A stretch of DNA of 64,000 nt from Protopterus annectens (GCF_019279795.1 NC_056743.1:1779253549-1779317548), one strand, 5' to 3'. Counted from the stretch's first letter, positions 43,210-55,475 are shown. Translations and numbers: made by a program. The notes: generated by a model not told the origin, from the sequence alone.

Positions 43210-44680
43210 ATAGGTTCATAGATGCGTAGTAGGCTAATGGTCCCAGAGCCTTTCCAAGCCTAGCCCAAAAAAATTGCCCAGGCACTATGAAACCCGATGT
43301 TAGTTCACAGTGCCACTATCCAGTAAGGCAACTGAAGTGATCCCTGGGGTGAACTTTCTGTTACTCATCCACTCGTCAAGATTTCTTTTGAATAGGGCCA
43401 GCGAAGTGTTCTGCTTCACATGAATGAGAAACTTATTCCAGAGTATGGTCAATCTTTGGGAGATGAACCTGTCCCTCCAGCATGTTCCGTTAATAGTGGT
43501 AATGAGGTCGTGATCTCTAGAGCATGTTGTGCGGGGGATTGGGATTTCTTTAGGTGTAGCATTTCAAGTAGGGCTGGGTCGGACATGGCTTTGTAAGTCA
43601 AGCAGTGATCGCCTCTAAGTAGACGATAAGAGACTGAGAACAGCTGAAGTTTCTTGAATCTATCTATGTAGGACATGTGTTTAAGGCCTAGGATCATTTT
43701 TGTGAGGTACTTTTGTGGTCTCTCCAGCTGTTGTAGGTGTCTGGTCAGGTACATGCCAAATGGGAAGTTATATTCAATGATTGTTCTAATGATGGATGAG
43801 TAGAGAGGGATGTTAACCTCTTTCTTCCTGGATGCAAAATCTTTGGTTATAAGATGAGCCATGTAGAAGGACTTTCTGACCACAGTGGCAATGTGGTGGT
43901 CAAAGGTGAGGTGGCTGTCAACCTGGGTCCCCCGATCTCTTATGACTCCTTCAGTGCTCATTGGGCTCACATCAACTTAGTAATTCATGGAAACTGAGTT
44001 TTTCCAAAGGGGATAATAACACATTTTTTGGCGTAAAGCTTCAGGCCATTGTTCCGACAGCAGTTATTAGTCTCAGAGAGGCCCTTTTGTAGGATTTCTG
44101 CATCACTTGGGGAGTTGATAATGACTCCTAGCTTGCAGTCATCAGTGAACTTGATCAGCTAGAGTCCTTCTGTGTTGGCCTGGACTTCTGAGAAGTAGAT
44201 GCCAAACAGGAGAGGGCCCAGGACCAAGCCCTGTGGGACTCCACTCTTGACTGGTCGACAGTCTGACTTGGAATCTGCAACTTTCACTCTATGGGTCCTG
44301 TCTGTGAGCCAGTTTGCAACACACCTAGTGATGTAAGGATTGATGTCTAGTTTGGTGAGTTTGTCAATGATACCTGAGTGGGGAATGGTATCAAAGGCCT
44401 TGGCCAGGTTGAAGTACGCTGTATGCACTATCTTACCCTCATCCACAGCCTTGTTGACTGGCTCAAATAAGTCAGCAGGCAGGATCTCCCCTTGACAAAG
44501 TCAAACTGAGGGGGGGTGGGGGTCAAGAGTTTGGAGATTGCCTGTATCATGGTTAAGCAGGTCCATGATGATGCGCTCCATAACTTTAAATACCAGAGTC
44601 ATCAGGCTAATGGAGCGATAGTTCCCAGGGCCTGTAGTTGCTCCCCCTTTATGGAGTGGAATGACTGTAGCAGTGCTGTT
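43210..44680 (-). mobile_element. CR1 LINE copy 4, 5'-truncated
   Basis: Tail AATAGGTTCATAGATG, then AGGCTAATGGTCCCAGAGCC, the 3' UTR variant of copy 2. Similarity ends near 44680 (GACTGTAGCAGTGCTG), just 5' of the conserved HKGG region. Confidence 0.85.
43449..44660 (-). pseudogene. CR1 ORF2 fragment (RT palm to C-terminus)
   Basis: 44446-44159 gives YFNLAKAFDTIPHSG (motif A), SDCRPVKSGVPQGLVLGPLL. 43970-43449 gives GVIRDRGTQVDSHLTFDHHI, YSSIIRTIIEYNFPFGMYLT and MILGLKHMSYIDRFKKLQLF. The FADD block is altered and the frame breaks between the two pieces. Confidence 0.85.
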
Positions 44681-44769
44681 TTACCACTGGAACATATTGG
44701 ACTAAACACAGTTTCTCAGAACCTCAACTGATCTTCTTTCATACTGTTAAATGTCTAGGTTTTCATAGA
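44681..44769. other. short spacer
   Basis: Nothing recognised. Confidence 0.3.
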
Positions 44770-45010
44770 ACAACAAGAGTTTTGCCTCATAATTTTAGTC
44801 TGCACCTAATAAAATGTGTGGTTTTCTGACAAATTGTTGGGGACTGAAGGCACTAAATAATGCCATACATTTGATTTTTAGACTTGTTATCCTTCAGAAT
44901 ATGCATGTGAGTGTAAAACCTGTTATTCTAACCAACCTGTGCCTTCAAAAATAATTGATTATGAGCCTTTGCCTCCCCCTCCCCATTATTTTTGGCATTG
45001 TACAGGTTTC
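44770..45010. repeat. CATACCTCTCA-family fragment
   Basis: Shares AAAATGTGTGGTTTTCTG, AAGGCACTAAATAATG, CAGAATATGCATGTGAG and CTTTGCCTCCCCCTCC with the other family members. Ends missing. Confidence 0.5.
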
Positions 45011-45244
45011 TTACATTTAGCGGTTCAGAGTTATGCCTCTTCTGTGTAAATAATCATTGACTGTTATAATAAAACATTAAAACCACGACTGGCTATTGAT
45101 TTCTCTAACTCACTGTGTATTGTGGATGGTGATGAATGCCTACAGGGCACATCAACATTCCTATTTACCTACAGTCATGAAGGAACTATTAATAAACTAA
45201 AAGGATGGGAACTTTTTAACTTGATTGAAATCTGTAACCCATTT

Positions 45245-46950
45245 TATAGGTTCATAGGTAAGTACTAGGCTATCTGCCCAAGGGCATTTATAAACCTAGC
45301 CAGAATGTGTTGGCTTTTGCCACCCCCTTAGATTAATTCCCTGTGTCTCTGTCCAGCAGAGCCATTTGTTCCCTGCTCCACTGTCCAGCAGAGCCACTGC
45401 AGTGATCCCCGGGGTAAATTTTCTACTTCCCATCCACCCGTCAAGGTTTCTCTTGAAGAGTGTTAATGAGGGGTTCTTCCTGATGTATATTGGAATCCTG
45501 TTCCAAAGCAAGGGGAGTCTCTGGGACAGGAATCTATCCCTCTAGCATGTCCTATTTATCGTTGTGGTGAGGTTTATATCTCTAGAGCATGGGCTCTCCT
45601 GGATTTGTTTTTTTTTTTTAGGTGGAGCAAGTCCATCAATTCTGGGTTGGACATGGCCTTGTATGTCAGGCAGAGATCACCGCTGAGTAAGCAGTATGCA
45701 ACCAAGTACAGCTGGAATTTCTTGAGTGGGGCTGCATAGGGCATCTGTTTGAGGCCAGTAATCCACTTGGTGAGGTACTTTTGTGGTCTTTCCAGCTGTT
45801 GCAGGTGTCTTGTAAGAGACATCCCAAATGGGGCATTGTATTCTATGATGGGTCTAATGCGTGATGAGTAGAGAGGCACAATAACCTCTTTTGTTCTAGA
45901 TATGAACCCTTTTGTGATTAGGTGGGCCACATAGAAGGATTTTCTAACCACCTTGGCAATATGATTATCAAAGGAGAGATTACTCTCTACTTGGGTCCCC
46001 AGATCCCTTATTACATTTTCTGTATTTAGGGGACTACCACCTATGTGGTAGTTCGTGAGTACTTTGTTTTTCCAAATGGGATGACTATGCACCTTTTGGC
46101 ATTTATCTTGAGGCCATGATTTTGACACCAGGTATCCGTCTCAGTGAGACCCATCTGGAGGATGTCTGTATCAGCTGGAGAATCAATTATGACCCCTAGT
46201 TTTCAGTCGTCTCTGAACTTGGTCAGCCATAGTCCTCCTATGCTTGTTTGTACCTCTGAGAAGTATATACCAAACAGGAGGGGTCCTAGGTCTGAGACAT
46301 GGGGGACGCCACTTGTAACCGGTTTAGAGTCAGACATAGAGCCTGCAACTCTCACTATGTGGGCTCTATCCATGAGCCAGTTGGCAACCCATCTCATGAC
46401 GTAGGAGTTTATGTTCAAGCTGGTGAGTTTGTCTATAATACTAGAATGGGGAATGGTGTCAAAAGCCTTTGCAAGGTCTAGGTAGGCTGTGTGGATCTCT
46501 TTCCCTCATCTAATGCCATGGTAACCATCTCAAAAAAGTCCACCAGGTTTAGGAGGCATGATCTGCCCTTAACAAAGCCAAACTGGGTAGGGTCCAAGGT
46601 TTGGAGGTTTCCAATGTCTCTGTTAATGAGCTCCATGATGATGCATTCCATAGCCTTGCAGACCAGGCTAGTCAGGCTTATAGTGCGATAGTTCCCAGGG
46701 TCCATTGTGGCTCCACCTTTGTGGAGCAGGATAACTGTTGTTATGCGCCACTCTGTAGGTACATAGCCTATAGAGAGGCTGAGTTTGAACAGTGTGTTTA
46801 GGTGAGGGGTTAGTTAATTTTGGAGCTCTTGCAAGACACAGCCTGGGACACCGTCTGGTCCCATTGAAGCTGTGTTTTTGGCTTTGGATAGGGCTGTTTT
46901 AACCTATGTGTCAGTGATTGATGGGGCCCTACATTCTTCTGGTATGGTTA
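45245..46950 (-). mobile_element. CR1 LINE copy 5, 5'-truncated
   Basis: Tail TATAGGTTCATAGGTAAG, then AGGCTATCTGCCCAAGGGCA, the variant of copies 3 and 7. Similarity ends near 46950 (GGTATGGTTATAG). A short doubled segment of 3' UTR (GTCCAGCAGAGCCA twice, 45351 and 45388) is present. Confidence 0.9.
45296..46940 (-). pseudogene. CR1 ORF2 fragment (RT and C-terminus)
   Basis: 46705-46478: MDPGNYRTISLTSLVCKAME and LQTLDPTQFGFVKGRSCLLN. 46418-46203: YVMRWVANWLMDRAHIVRVA, with the PQG block altered to PHVSDLGPLL. 46128-45574: SFDNHIAKVVRKSFYVAHLI and the thumb. 45511-45296: LWNRIPIYIRKNPSLTLFKR, the C-terminus. Several frame changes; non-functional. Confidence 0.85.
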
Positions 46951-47224
46951 TAGTATTGCAGTTGAGTCTCCTTTGAATTCTGTACATGATGAAGCCCTAG
47001 AGATTTTTGGGCCGATGCTAGCCCTTCTATACTTTGATGATCTGAGCATCAGTAAATACAGGGCAAGTTTTTTTATTCCTTTTGATTTAGAATCTGCTAC
47101 ACCAAAGCTCATGGGGGTTCCTGCCATTGTTCAAAGGAGGAGCTAGAGCAGATGCATTTGTAGTTAAAGGCTTCATTCTGTTCACTAGGAAGGAGAAACA
47201 ATATTGCTTTCTTTAATTGTACTA
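46951..47224. other. unassigned spacer
   Basis: Nothing recognised. Confidence 0.3.
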
Positions 47225-47525
47225 AGTCTATTGGGTTTCTAGTACCATGACAGGAATGGGCCCATATCAACGTCACATTAAATTAAAGTTTGTGAAATTA
47301 GTATTGTTTGAATCTTTAATGTTAGTCAAAAGTGCCCTTCACAACACTCAAAATGTACCAGAACTGACTCCTTCTGCAATTCATATGGAGTTACATGTAT
47401 TGGAAACATATCTAAATATGATGGTAGAGTCTTTTTTATTAGATCCATTGCTCCTCCTGCTATTGAAACTGTCTGAGTATTTGTCTTCCACATTGCTCTC
47501 ATTTTTGCCTGGAAATCCCGGTATT
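47225..47525 (+). repeat. dispersed repeat, copy 2 (paired with 16250-16530)
   Basis: Landmarks: TGGGTTTCTAGTACCATGA, TTAGTATTGTTTGAATCTTT, CTTCTGCAATTCATATGG, TTTTTTATTAGATCC. A 94-codon frame at 47247-47531 is open here but not conserved in copy 1, so it is not called as a gene. Confidence 0.65.
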
Positions 47526-47712
47526 TTATGACTTTGTGTCTCCCTGCACATAAGCCACTGTAGTCACTTGGTGCAGCAATGTCAATGACTGATAATATTT
47601 TTGCCCTTTTTTCATGGACTACTCTGTCTGGCTTTCTAGCATCTGTTTTTTTGAACTGTTGTTAATGGGTGATCCCATGTGGAATACACTTCATCACTCT
47701 CTATAATGCTTT

Positions 47713-47997
47713 CTAAGCTGCGGTGGTGCAGCGGTAGCATTCTCGCCTCACAGCAAGAGGTTCTATCATTTGATTCTCAGCTGGAGTGCCTTCTATGTGA
47801 AGTCTGCATGTCCTCCCCATGGTGGAGTGGCATTCAAAAGACATGCATGAATGGCTGTGCCTTTGTTGAAGGTTGGGCGTCGTGCTGGCACCTCAGCACC
47901 ATAAAAATCAACTGCCAATCATTAGTGGATCAGAGTTTCACTGTGGCAACCCCTAACCAGGAAAAGCTGAAAGAAAAAACAAAACAAAAAAAAACAA
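47713..47997 (+). mobile_element. V-SINE-like tRNA-derived SINE, complete, with perfect target duplications
   Basis: The tRNA-like head is GCGGTGGTGCAGCGGTAGC (A box) with TTTGATTCTC as B box. A body with GAAGTCTGCATGTCCTCCCC follows. The 3' end is GTGGCAACCCCTAACCAGGA, related to L2-type LINE tails as in V-SINEs, and then an A-rich tail. It is flanked by identical 17-bp copies of ACTCTCTATAATGCTTT (47696-47712 and 47998-48014). It depends on a LINE partner for movement. Confidence 0.85.
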
Positions 47998-48014
47998 ACT
48001 CTCTATAATGCTTT

Positions 48015-48323
48015 GTAGTTCATGTTTACAATTCTTCTCAGCTACTTCTATATTATAGCGTTTACACAATCCCCAGTGCATAGTCTTGGTACATTATTGT
48101 GAATTTCAGTGCACAGGCTCTTTGCCATGAGACTATCATACCCAGCAAGAAGATATGCATCCATTATGCAATCCATTTTTTTTTTCACAGAATCTTCATG
48201 GCTCTGTTTCTCCCACATGTTCCACATGCTCAATGAACTTTGCAAATCATGTATGTTGTCCTCTGTGCTGGGCTGCAAAAATTAACCTTTTATCTTTTGC
48301 TTGCAATTCACCTTTCTTTAATC
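48015..48323. other. unassigned spacer
   Basis: Nothing recognised apart from a short T tract near 48177. Confidence 0.3.
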
Positions 48324-48475
48324 ATTCATAGGTTTATAGGTATGTACTAGGCTATTGGCCCTAGGTCCTATATAAGACTAGCCAAAAAGGTACCCTGGCT
48401 TTTGCCACCCAAGAAAATTATTTTCCTTTGCCCCGGTCAAGCAGAGCCACAGAGGTGATCCCCAGGGTGAATTTC

Positions 48476-51163
48476 CTATTTCCCATCCAATCAATATTTT
48501 TCTTGAAGAGTGCTAATGAGGAGCTTTGTTTGATATAGATAGGTAGTTTATTCCCGAGTATGGGAAGTCTCTGGGACAGAAATCTATCCCTCCAGCATGT
48601 TCTGTTTATTGTAGTGACAATGTTTAGGTCCCTAGAGCATGTAACTCAGAGGGATTGAGATTTCTTTAAATGGAGCATGTCCAACAGCTCTGGGTTTGAC
48701 ATAGCTTTGTTTGTTAGGCAGAGATCTATGCGACATAGTAAAGCTGGAGTTTTTTGAGATTGTCTGCATAGGGCATCTGTTTGAGGCTGGTAATCTTCTT
48801 TGTGAGGTATTTCTGTGGCCTTTCCAGTTGTAGATGTCTTGTGAGGTACATACCAAAAGGGGCGTTGTACTCTATAATGGGTCTAATGAGTGATGAGTAG
48901 AGGGGAACAATGACCTCTTTTTTCCTGGATGAGAAACCTTTTGTGATGAGGTGTGCCACGTAGAAGGATTTCCTGACTACTGTGGTTATGTGATTTCAAA
49001 GGAGACACTACTGTCCACTTGTGTCCCAAGGTCTCTTATCACACTTTCGGTGTTAAGTAGACTATCACCTATGTGGTAGCTCATGGGTACAGAGTTTTTA
49101 CCAAAGGGGATGAAAATGCACTTTTTGGCATTGAGCTTGAGGCCATGGCTCTGACACCAGGCATCTGTCTCAGTGAGGCCCTTTTGTAGGATGTCCACAT
49201 CGTTAGGACGTTTGATTATGGCTCCTAGTTTGCAGTCATCTGCGAACTTCATCAGCCAAAGACCTTCTGTGTTAGCATGTACTTCAGAAAAGTAGATAGC
49301 AAACAGGAGAGGACCTAGGACTGAACCCTGTGGTACTCCACTTGTCACTGGTCTGAAGGTGGATTTGGAGTCTGCTACTTTCACAGTGTGGGTTCTGTCA
49401 GTGAGCCAGTTGGCAACCCATCTTGTGACATAGGGATTTATACCTAGTTTAGTGAGTTTATCTATAATTTCAGAGTGGAGGATGGTGTCAAAAGCCTTGG
49501 CAAGATCTAGATAGGCTGTGTGAACTACCTTACCCTCATCTAAGGCTTTGGTGACAGCCTCAAAGAAGTCTATCAGGTTTAGGAGATATGATCTGCCTTT
49601 TAGAAATCCGAACTGGTTGGGGTCCAGAGTTTGGAGATTATCACTGTCTTTGTGTATAAGATCCATGATGATAAATTCCATGGCCTTGCAGGCCAGGCTT
49701 GTTAGGCTAATGGGCGGTAGTTCCCGGGGTCCGTGGTGGCTCCCCTTTTGTGGAGTGGGATAACCGCCGCTGTGCAACATTCAGTGGGCACAAAGCCTGA
49801 GGTGATGCTATGATTGAACATGGTGCTTACATGGGGTGCCAGTTCATTCTGCAGTTCATGTAGATTGCAGCCTGGGATGTTGTCAGGTCCCATAGATGCT
49901 GTGTTCTTGGCTTTGGAGAGTGTGGTGTTTACCTGCACAGCCATGATTACAGGAACTTTACATTCTTCCAATATAGAGATGGGCCTTTTAGGGGGTGAGA
50001 GGGAGGTAAAGTTAGCACTGAAGCTATCTGCCAGGATGTAGGCAATATCAGTTGGTTCTGTATATTTAGTGCCATTGTGCTGTAACTCAGAGCAGATCTG
50101 AGTGTTGCCATTGAGATTCTTGACATAGCTATAGAATGCTTTGTGGTTGTCTTTAGAGTCAGTGGTGATTTTGTTTTTCATAACTAGCTTTGGGGGATTT
50201 TATGAGGGATCTCAGCTTCTTACTGAGGCTGACCAGGGAGTTCCTCCAATCATGGGATTTTGCTCTTTTTTGCAACAGTTTCTTTCTTCTGTTGTAGAGT
50301 TTGTTTATGGCAGGGGACCACCAGATTGGCTTCCTTTTTTTTCTTGCTTCTGTTAGCGATAGCATGATCCATTCACTCATGTAAGTGTTTATAAGGTGCA
50401 TTTGTACCTCTATTATCCATCTGCATGGGTGTTGTGAAGTTTGCCACTTCTGTCTTAACAAGTGTGAAGTTGGCTTTGGAGACATATTTTACAGTGGTTT
50501 CCCTAATGGGGGGTGGAGGCGGGATGTGGATGTCTAGGGTGATTATGTTGTGGTCGGATATGACCAAAGAGGAATTGACCTCTGGTTTGGAACACCAGTT
50601 ACCCATGTTGGTAATGACCAAGTCTAGGATATTGCTGCCCCTGGTGGGGGTGTGGATAAGTTGATCCAAGGCATTAGAATTTATGAATTCCAGAAAATGT
50701 TGAGCAAAAGAGTTGGTACATGAGTAGTTTTCCAGTTAATGGTGTGGTAGTTGAAATCGCCCATTGTTAGTGTACTGGGTTGTACCCTAATATTTTCCAG
50801 TGTATCAAGAAATGAGGAGTGGGAATCCTGGGGCATGGTGGGGGAACTGTAGCAAGTTACAATTTGGATTGCGGTCTTGCCCAGAGTTAGTTGCACTTGG
50901 ATAATCTCAGATGCATTATGCTGAGCAACTAGCCTGGAGGTGTGGATATCCTTAATGAATATGGACACGCCTCTGCCTTTAGTGTTTCGGTCCAGGTTAG
51001 GTGGCCGAAAGATGTGGTATGAATTATTGCCTGGTAATACAGGGGTGCTCTCTGGAGCCTTCAACCAGGTCTCTGTCACTGCACAGATGTTGATGTTCTC
51101 CATTTTAAGGAGTGCCTCTCGTGATTGCATTTTGAGGTTTAGACTTCTAGCATTGAGTAGCAT
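48476..51163 (-). pseudogene. CR1 ORF2 (endonuclease and reverse transcriptase), copy 6
   Basis: Starts MLLNARSLNLKMQSREALL (51163). The AP-endonuclease shows VTETWLKAPE and TMGDFNYHTINWKTT with SLVISDHNIITLDIHIPPPP (GDFN and SDH catalytic blocks). Linker at 50485-49702. RT at 49780-48986: LKGRSYLLNLIDFFEAVT, TAYLDLAKAFDTILHSEI (motif A), TSGVPQGSVLGPLLFAIYFS, LMKFADDCKLGAI (motif C), LNAKKCIFIPFGKNSVPMSY. Thumb and C-terminus follow with frame changes at about 48990 and 48840. The 264-codon RT frame is open and has its catalytic Asp residues. Confidence 0.9.
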
Positions 51164-52127
51164 TCCCTCAGATTTTGTTTGCTTGTACCTGTCAAGGTGG
51201 TGAATTTGTCATTTGAACCTTGCCTAAAATAGGCACTATAGGGGTGGCAAGAGCCATAGCAAGTATCCAGAATACCAAGGGTCAGATGAAGGCCATCTCT
51301 GGCAAAGCATTGTGGTCTGTCGATCATGTCATCCCAGGCAGACAGAGGCTGGATCCCCTTAGAATGACACCAGAAGCTTAGCCAATTGTTGAAGTCAATC
51401 ATTTTGTCCTTGTACTGTGATATCATTTTGGGTGATGGCAGGATGCTACTCAGGGATAGGGTCATACTTTCCTGGGCTACAAGATCAGAGAGTTCCTCCA
51501 TGTCTCTTTTCATGTAGTCCAGGGAGGTACGTCTCAGGTCATTCTCACCAACATGGACAATGACAGAGTTATATTTGTACTTGTGGAGTGACCTGAGTGC
51601 ATGCATTATGTGGCAGATCCTGGCACCCGACAGGTAGCTGACGTTAACTTTCTCCTTGTTTAGCCTGGTGAGTGGAACATCAGTGTGCCTGACTATAGCA
51701 TCATCTATGACTAGAGTGTTTGGTATGTTGTTATGCCTTATGGGCTGTGGTTGAGTGGCACACTATGTTTGTGGGCTATGTGTCATTTGGGTTGTGTTCG
51801 GGGTGGAGGTTGTTTGTGTTTCTGCTTTGGAGGTCTCTGTTGCTTGAGCAGATTTTTGTTGAGAGCCTCCATGAATTGTAGGTGTGTGTTTCTATGTGTG
51901 TATTTTGGTGATGTAGGTTTTGAGGAACTATGTGCTAAGTGTGGTGTGATGCAAGTGTTTACCTTCTCCTCTTGACTGTCTAGTCCAGCCTTGGGTGAAG
52001 ATAGCTTTGCTTTCAGTTTGACTATATAAGTGAATCTCTCACAGGTTGTAGTGTTGGGTGGTAGGAGGAGAGGGTTGTCTGTGTACATGAGGCAATTGCT
52101 GCATTGCCCCAAGATGCCCAGATTCAT
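51139..52127 (-). pseudogene. CR1 ORF1 (zinc-finger and SGNH esterase protein), copy 6
   Basis: Starts MNLGILGQCSNCLMYTDNPL with CxxC, then PPNTTTCERF, a zinc-binding N-terminal part. A low-complexity Gln/Lys/Pro linker follows (NKNLLKQQRPPKQKHKQ). The C-terminal half is an SGNH hydrolase: the GDS block reads DDA here, then IVHVGENDLRRTSLDYMKRD (block III) and CFARDGLHLTLG (Asp-His block). CR1 ORF1 proteins of this type bind RNA and carry an esterase domain. At least one frame change lies near 51700-51800. The stop at 51139 overlaps the ORF2 start by 25 bp. Confidence 0.85.
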
Positions 52128-52134
52128 CAAGTGG

Positions 52135-52506
52135 GAAAACAGAAGTAAGGCAGGAAACACCAAGCCAAGACTTACGTGGAATAGTATTTATTAAAACAAT
52201 AAAAATATAGAAGTATAAAAGTAGACAGGAGAAAACACCAGGAACTGACCCTTACACATGCCTGGATAGGTGCTTATTTATTAAGTACTAAAAACTGTTT
52301 TCCTCTAGACAAGTAAGGAAAGTTGAGTGCTGTAGTAATTTGTAGCTTATTTGGTGCTTACAATGAGTTCTGAACAAGTGCTGAGCTCATAGAAACTGAT
52401 TTTAGTGCTTAAACTAAAAGAACTGGCTAGTTCTAAGGGAAAATTTAAAGAGCAGACTTTATGGTGCCGGGAATAGTTTAACCCTAGCTAAGCGGCGATG
52501 CATGTA

Positions 52507-52510
<4 letters not shown>
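52135..52510. other. unassigned region after the CR1 5' end
   Basis: Contains GTATTTATTAAAACAATAAAAAT, faintly like the AT-rich block of the LTR-like repeats. Nothing firm. Confidence 0.3.
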
Positions 52511-52552
<42 letters not shown>

Positions 52553-52558
52553 TTTTAA
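52511..52558. repeat. (TA)n then T tract
   Basis: AT dinucleotide run (52511-52543) followed by about 13 T. Confidence 0.95.
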
Positions 52559-52689
52559 TATAACAGTAGCAAATGAGCAAAATGATTTAAAAAATTAACC
52601 AATAAAAAGCTAAAAACTGAGCCCCTGTTCTAGCAGTCTTCGATTACACAAGTTCTAACTGCACACTCCTTCCACTAGGGTGCAAGGGA

Positions 52690-53110
52690 ACCTTCTCCAA
52701 AAAAAGATGGTCTGGATTAGTGCTGACATTATACAACCAAAGCTAGATTCAGCAGGTCTGAATTTAGTCTTTGCTACAGCAAACAAGGCGTACCAATTTC
52801 AGAAAGAAACAGTTCAAATAAGCAGGCACAATAAGCCTTTAACCAGAAACTCCCAGCTCAGAAGGGCAGAATCTACCCTCTTCTCCCCAACAGTGCAGAC
52901 CTCACCTTCCTAATGTGAAATAACTGGCCCAAATCCCAAGTGCTTAAACCAGAACTAATACACTTTTAGAATAACAGACACTAAGCCTTCAATCAGCAGC
53001 TCCCAACTTAGAAGGATGTAAGCTACCTGTCTTGCCACAACAGTGCAGAGCACAAACCTTCTTAATGTAAAACAACTGGTCTGAAGCCTGCTTCAACCTA
53101 AGACTTAGAA
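52690..53110. repeat. diverged two-unit tandem repeat, about 150 bp
   Basis: AAGCCTTTAACCAGAAACTC near 52829 and AAGCCTTCAATCAGCAGCTC near 52983 head the two units. Both continue through CCAACAGTGCAGA or CACAACAGTGCAGAG and AATGTGAAATAACTGG or AATGTAAAACAACTGG. Non-coding. Confidence 0.65.
52979..53047 (+). repeat. inverted repeat, left arm
   Basis: About 69 bp from CACTAAGCCTTCAATCAGCA to CACAACAGTGCA. The reverse complement occurs at 53593-53664 with one substitution and a 4-bp insertion. Confidence 0.9.
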
Positions 53111-53419
53111 TAACAGTTACAATTTAATCAGGCTATTAACAAGCAGTAATAAATGCAGCAGAATAAATGCAATTAAGTAATTTTAAGAACATGCAGCAAA
53201 AGCAAAATAAAGTAGGAAGAAACACAAATACAGTAACAACAGATGAATAAAGTGCATTTTTTTAGTTCTGTGACTTATCATGAAAGTCATTCTCTGTTAT
53301 AGCATGAAAGCAGACACAGGTCTGCAAACAATAAAGATTTGGTAACCATTCTAAAAGTCTGGAGTTTGTGTTTATATGAGTTTTGTTGTCATTATATCTC
53401 TATGTCTATGTGTACAGTA

Positions 53420-53664
<245 letters not shown>

Positions 53665-53669
53665 GACTG

Positions 53670-53670
<1 letters not shown>

Positions 53671-53735
<65 letters not shown>

Positions 53736-53815
53736 ATGTATCTCTCTCTCTCTCTCTGTATATCTATATCTATAGATAGATATAGATATGAAGAGAGAGA
53801 GAGACAGAGACAGAT
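53671..53815. repeat. (TG)n, (TC)n and (TATC)n tracts
   Basis: TG to 53734, TC at 53741-53757, then TATCTATAGATAGATATAGA and GA-rich text. Confidence 0.95.
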
Positions 53816-55475
53816 ACAGGTATATAATGATTTAATGGAATGTAAAAACATCAAAACTAAAGTGACTGATGCTGTCATATCAAAAATTGATGTATCAAAT
53901 TAATAAAAAAAAAAACACAAAAGGAAGCAAACTGTTTCCTTCTGAGATCTGATCACCAAAACCCCACCTCTCATTCAGACATTTTTTTATGAATATTAAA
54001 GTGGTACTAAAAGTATTTTTTTAGATAAGATGCTGTGTTATTGTTAAAGTAACCAGGCATTAGTAAGGTGAGCAGAAGGCTGAGTTAAGGATCCCTAGAT
54101 AGATAGATCAATATATAAAGGAAATATTAAAAGTAAAAATATGCACAGTGAAACAATCAATGAAAACTAATATGCCAACTAAATTGAATACTATCTAAAG
54201 AAAAACATACATAATTTAGAAGTAAATGGAAAGAACCATCTGTGTCATCAAAAGCTTGTATTTTACAAATTGTATGATGGCTATAACCTGTCTCAGTACA
54301 ATCTGACAAACAATTATCTTTTAATCAAGGTGTGGTGACATAGCAGTTGATTACATGATGTAAAATGTGCATTCCACAAAGTCCCCCCAATTAATTATTT
54401 CCTCTTTATAGTGACACAGTACATATTTGCTTATAATGCTTACACTCTCCACCTTTTCTGCAGGTCTACCATGAAATGTCTCCATGGAGCTGTTGTAGTT
54501 GTTTTTTCTACAACAGGCACGTCTTTACCCATAATCTGGTATGTACTATAACCTAAATCAGACTACCACACCAATATATTCATCTTGAATTGAGGACATC
54601 AGCCCTCAATTACTGAAAGGAGCACTCTACCTGTATCATTTACTTTCTTAAATAAATATACATGTTAAGTGCACATTAACTGTAATTTCTTATTTTCTGA
54701 GTCAATCTAAAATATCCCTTCTACTAGACATTATTTTACATACTATAACTGGCCACTTCTTCGCTTCTGCTTTGATCAGGTCAAGCCACATTCTATAACA
54801 CCATTCTTTGTATCCCACTTAATGATGCTGTTTCTTCAAAAGACTGAGCTATTTTTGCATCCTTTTTTACTTTTTCTGTCTGTATAATATCCATATACCT
54901 TCAGATCCATGAGGGATCATATTTATTGCTCACAACTATTGTTTTCAACAGAATTTGTACCCCTTTTTTATTACTTCTTGAAACTTGCTGTTTATTTTTT
55001 CATTGATCACTCACTCTCCATTGTGAAATGATTACATTTTCAAAAACATTAGCTACTACTTCTTTCTGTATATCAGTTTCATGCCCCTTACAGTTCTCCA
55101 TAAGTCTCCTTTAGTGTCACACTTAGTGCATCCTTTTGAACACTGAACCCTTTTATGTCATATAGTTCACAGACCCTGCAGTGTTATTGGACTTTGAGTT
55201 TTATGGATGTATTTATTTCATTTGCTAGCCAGATAGGTGCAAAGGTCAAACTGATCCTTTTCAGACATGACTTGAGTTACAAAGGACATAGATTTAAAAT
55301 GGCAGTAGATAGAAGTCTCAGCAGATGTTTAACAAATCTGTGAGTATAGATAATACAGTTTACTTATCATAGAAGAAATAATGTTCTGTATAGTAACAAG
55401 AGTTGTGTGACTAAGTAATAAATATATTTGTGAAGCATGAATGTCATCAAAATGGCCAAATGTTGCTAAACTTAT
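53816..55475. other. unassigned AT-rich region
   Basis: About 1.7 kb with no credible gene and no repeat that I recognise. Frames are short and AT-driven. Confidence 0.4.

Larger units (their letters stand above)
48324..52134 (-). mobile_element. CR1 LINE copy 6, near full length
   Basis: Tail CATAGGTTTATAGG at 48327-48340, then AGGCTATTGGCCCTAGGTCC (variant of copy 1). It includes the C-terminus, RT, endonuclease and the whole of ORF1, up to 7 bp before the ORF1 ATG (52125-52127). Its 5' limit coincides with that of copy 7. About 3.8 kb. Relatively few frame changes, so one of the younger copies here. Confidence 0.9.

Noticed and set aside
47717-47790. Functional tRNA gene
   Set aside because: The tRNA-like head is joined to a SINE body with target duplications; it is a SINE.
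48986-49780. Functional reverse transcriptase gene in CR1 copy 6
   Set aside because: The RT palm frame is open with its catalytic Asp residues, but the frame is lost on both sides and ORF1 is also damaged, so the element is unlikely to be active.
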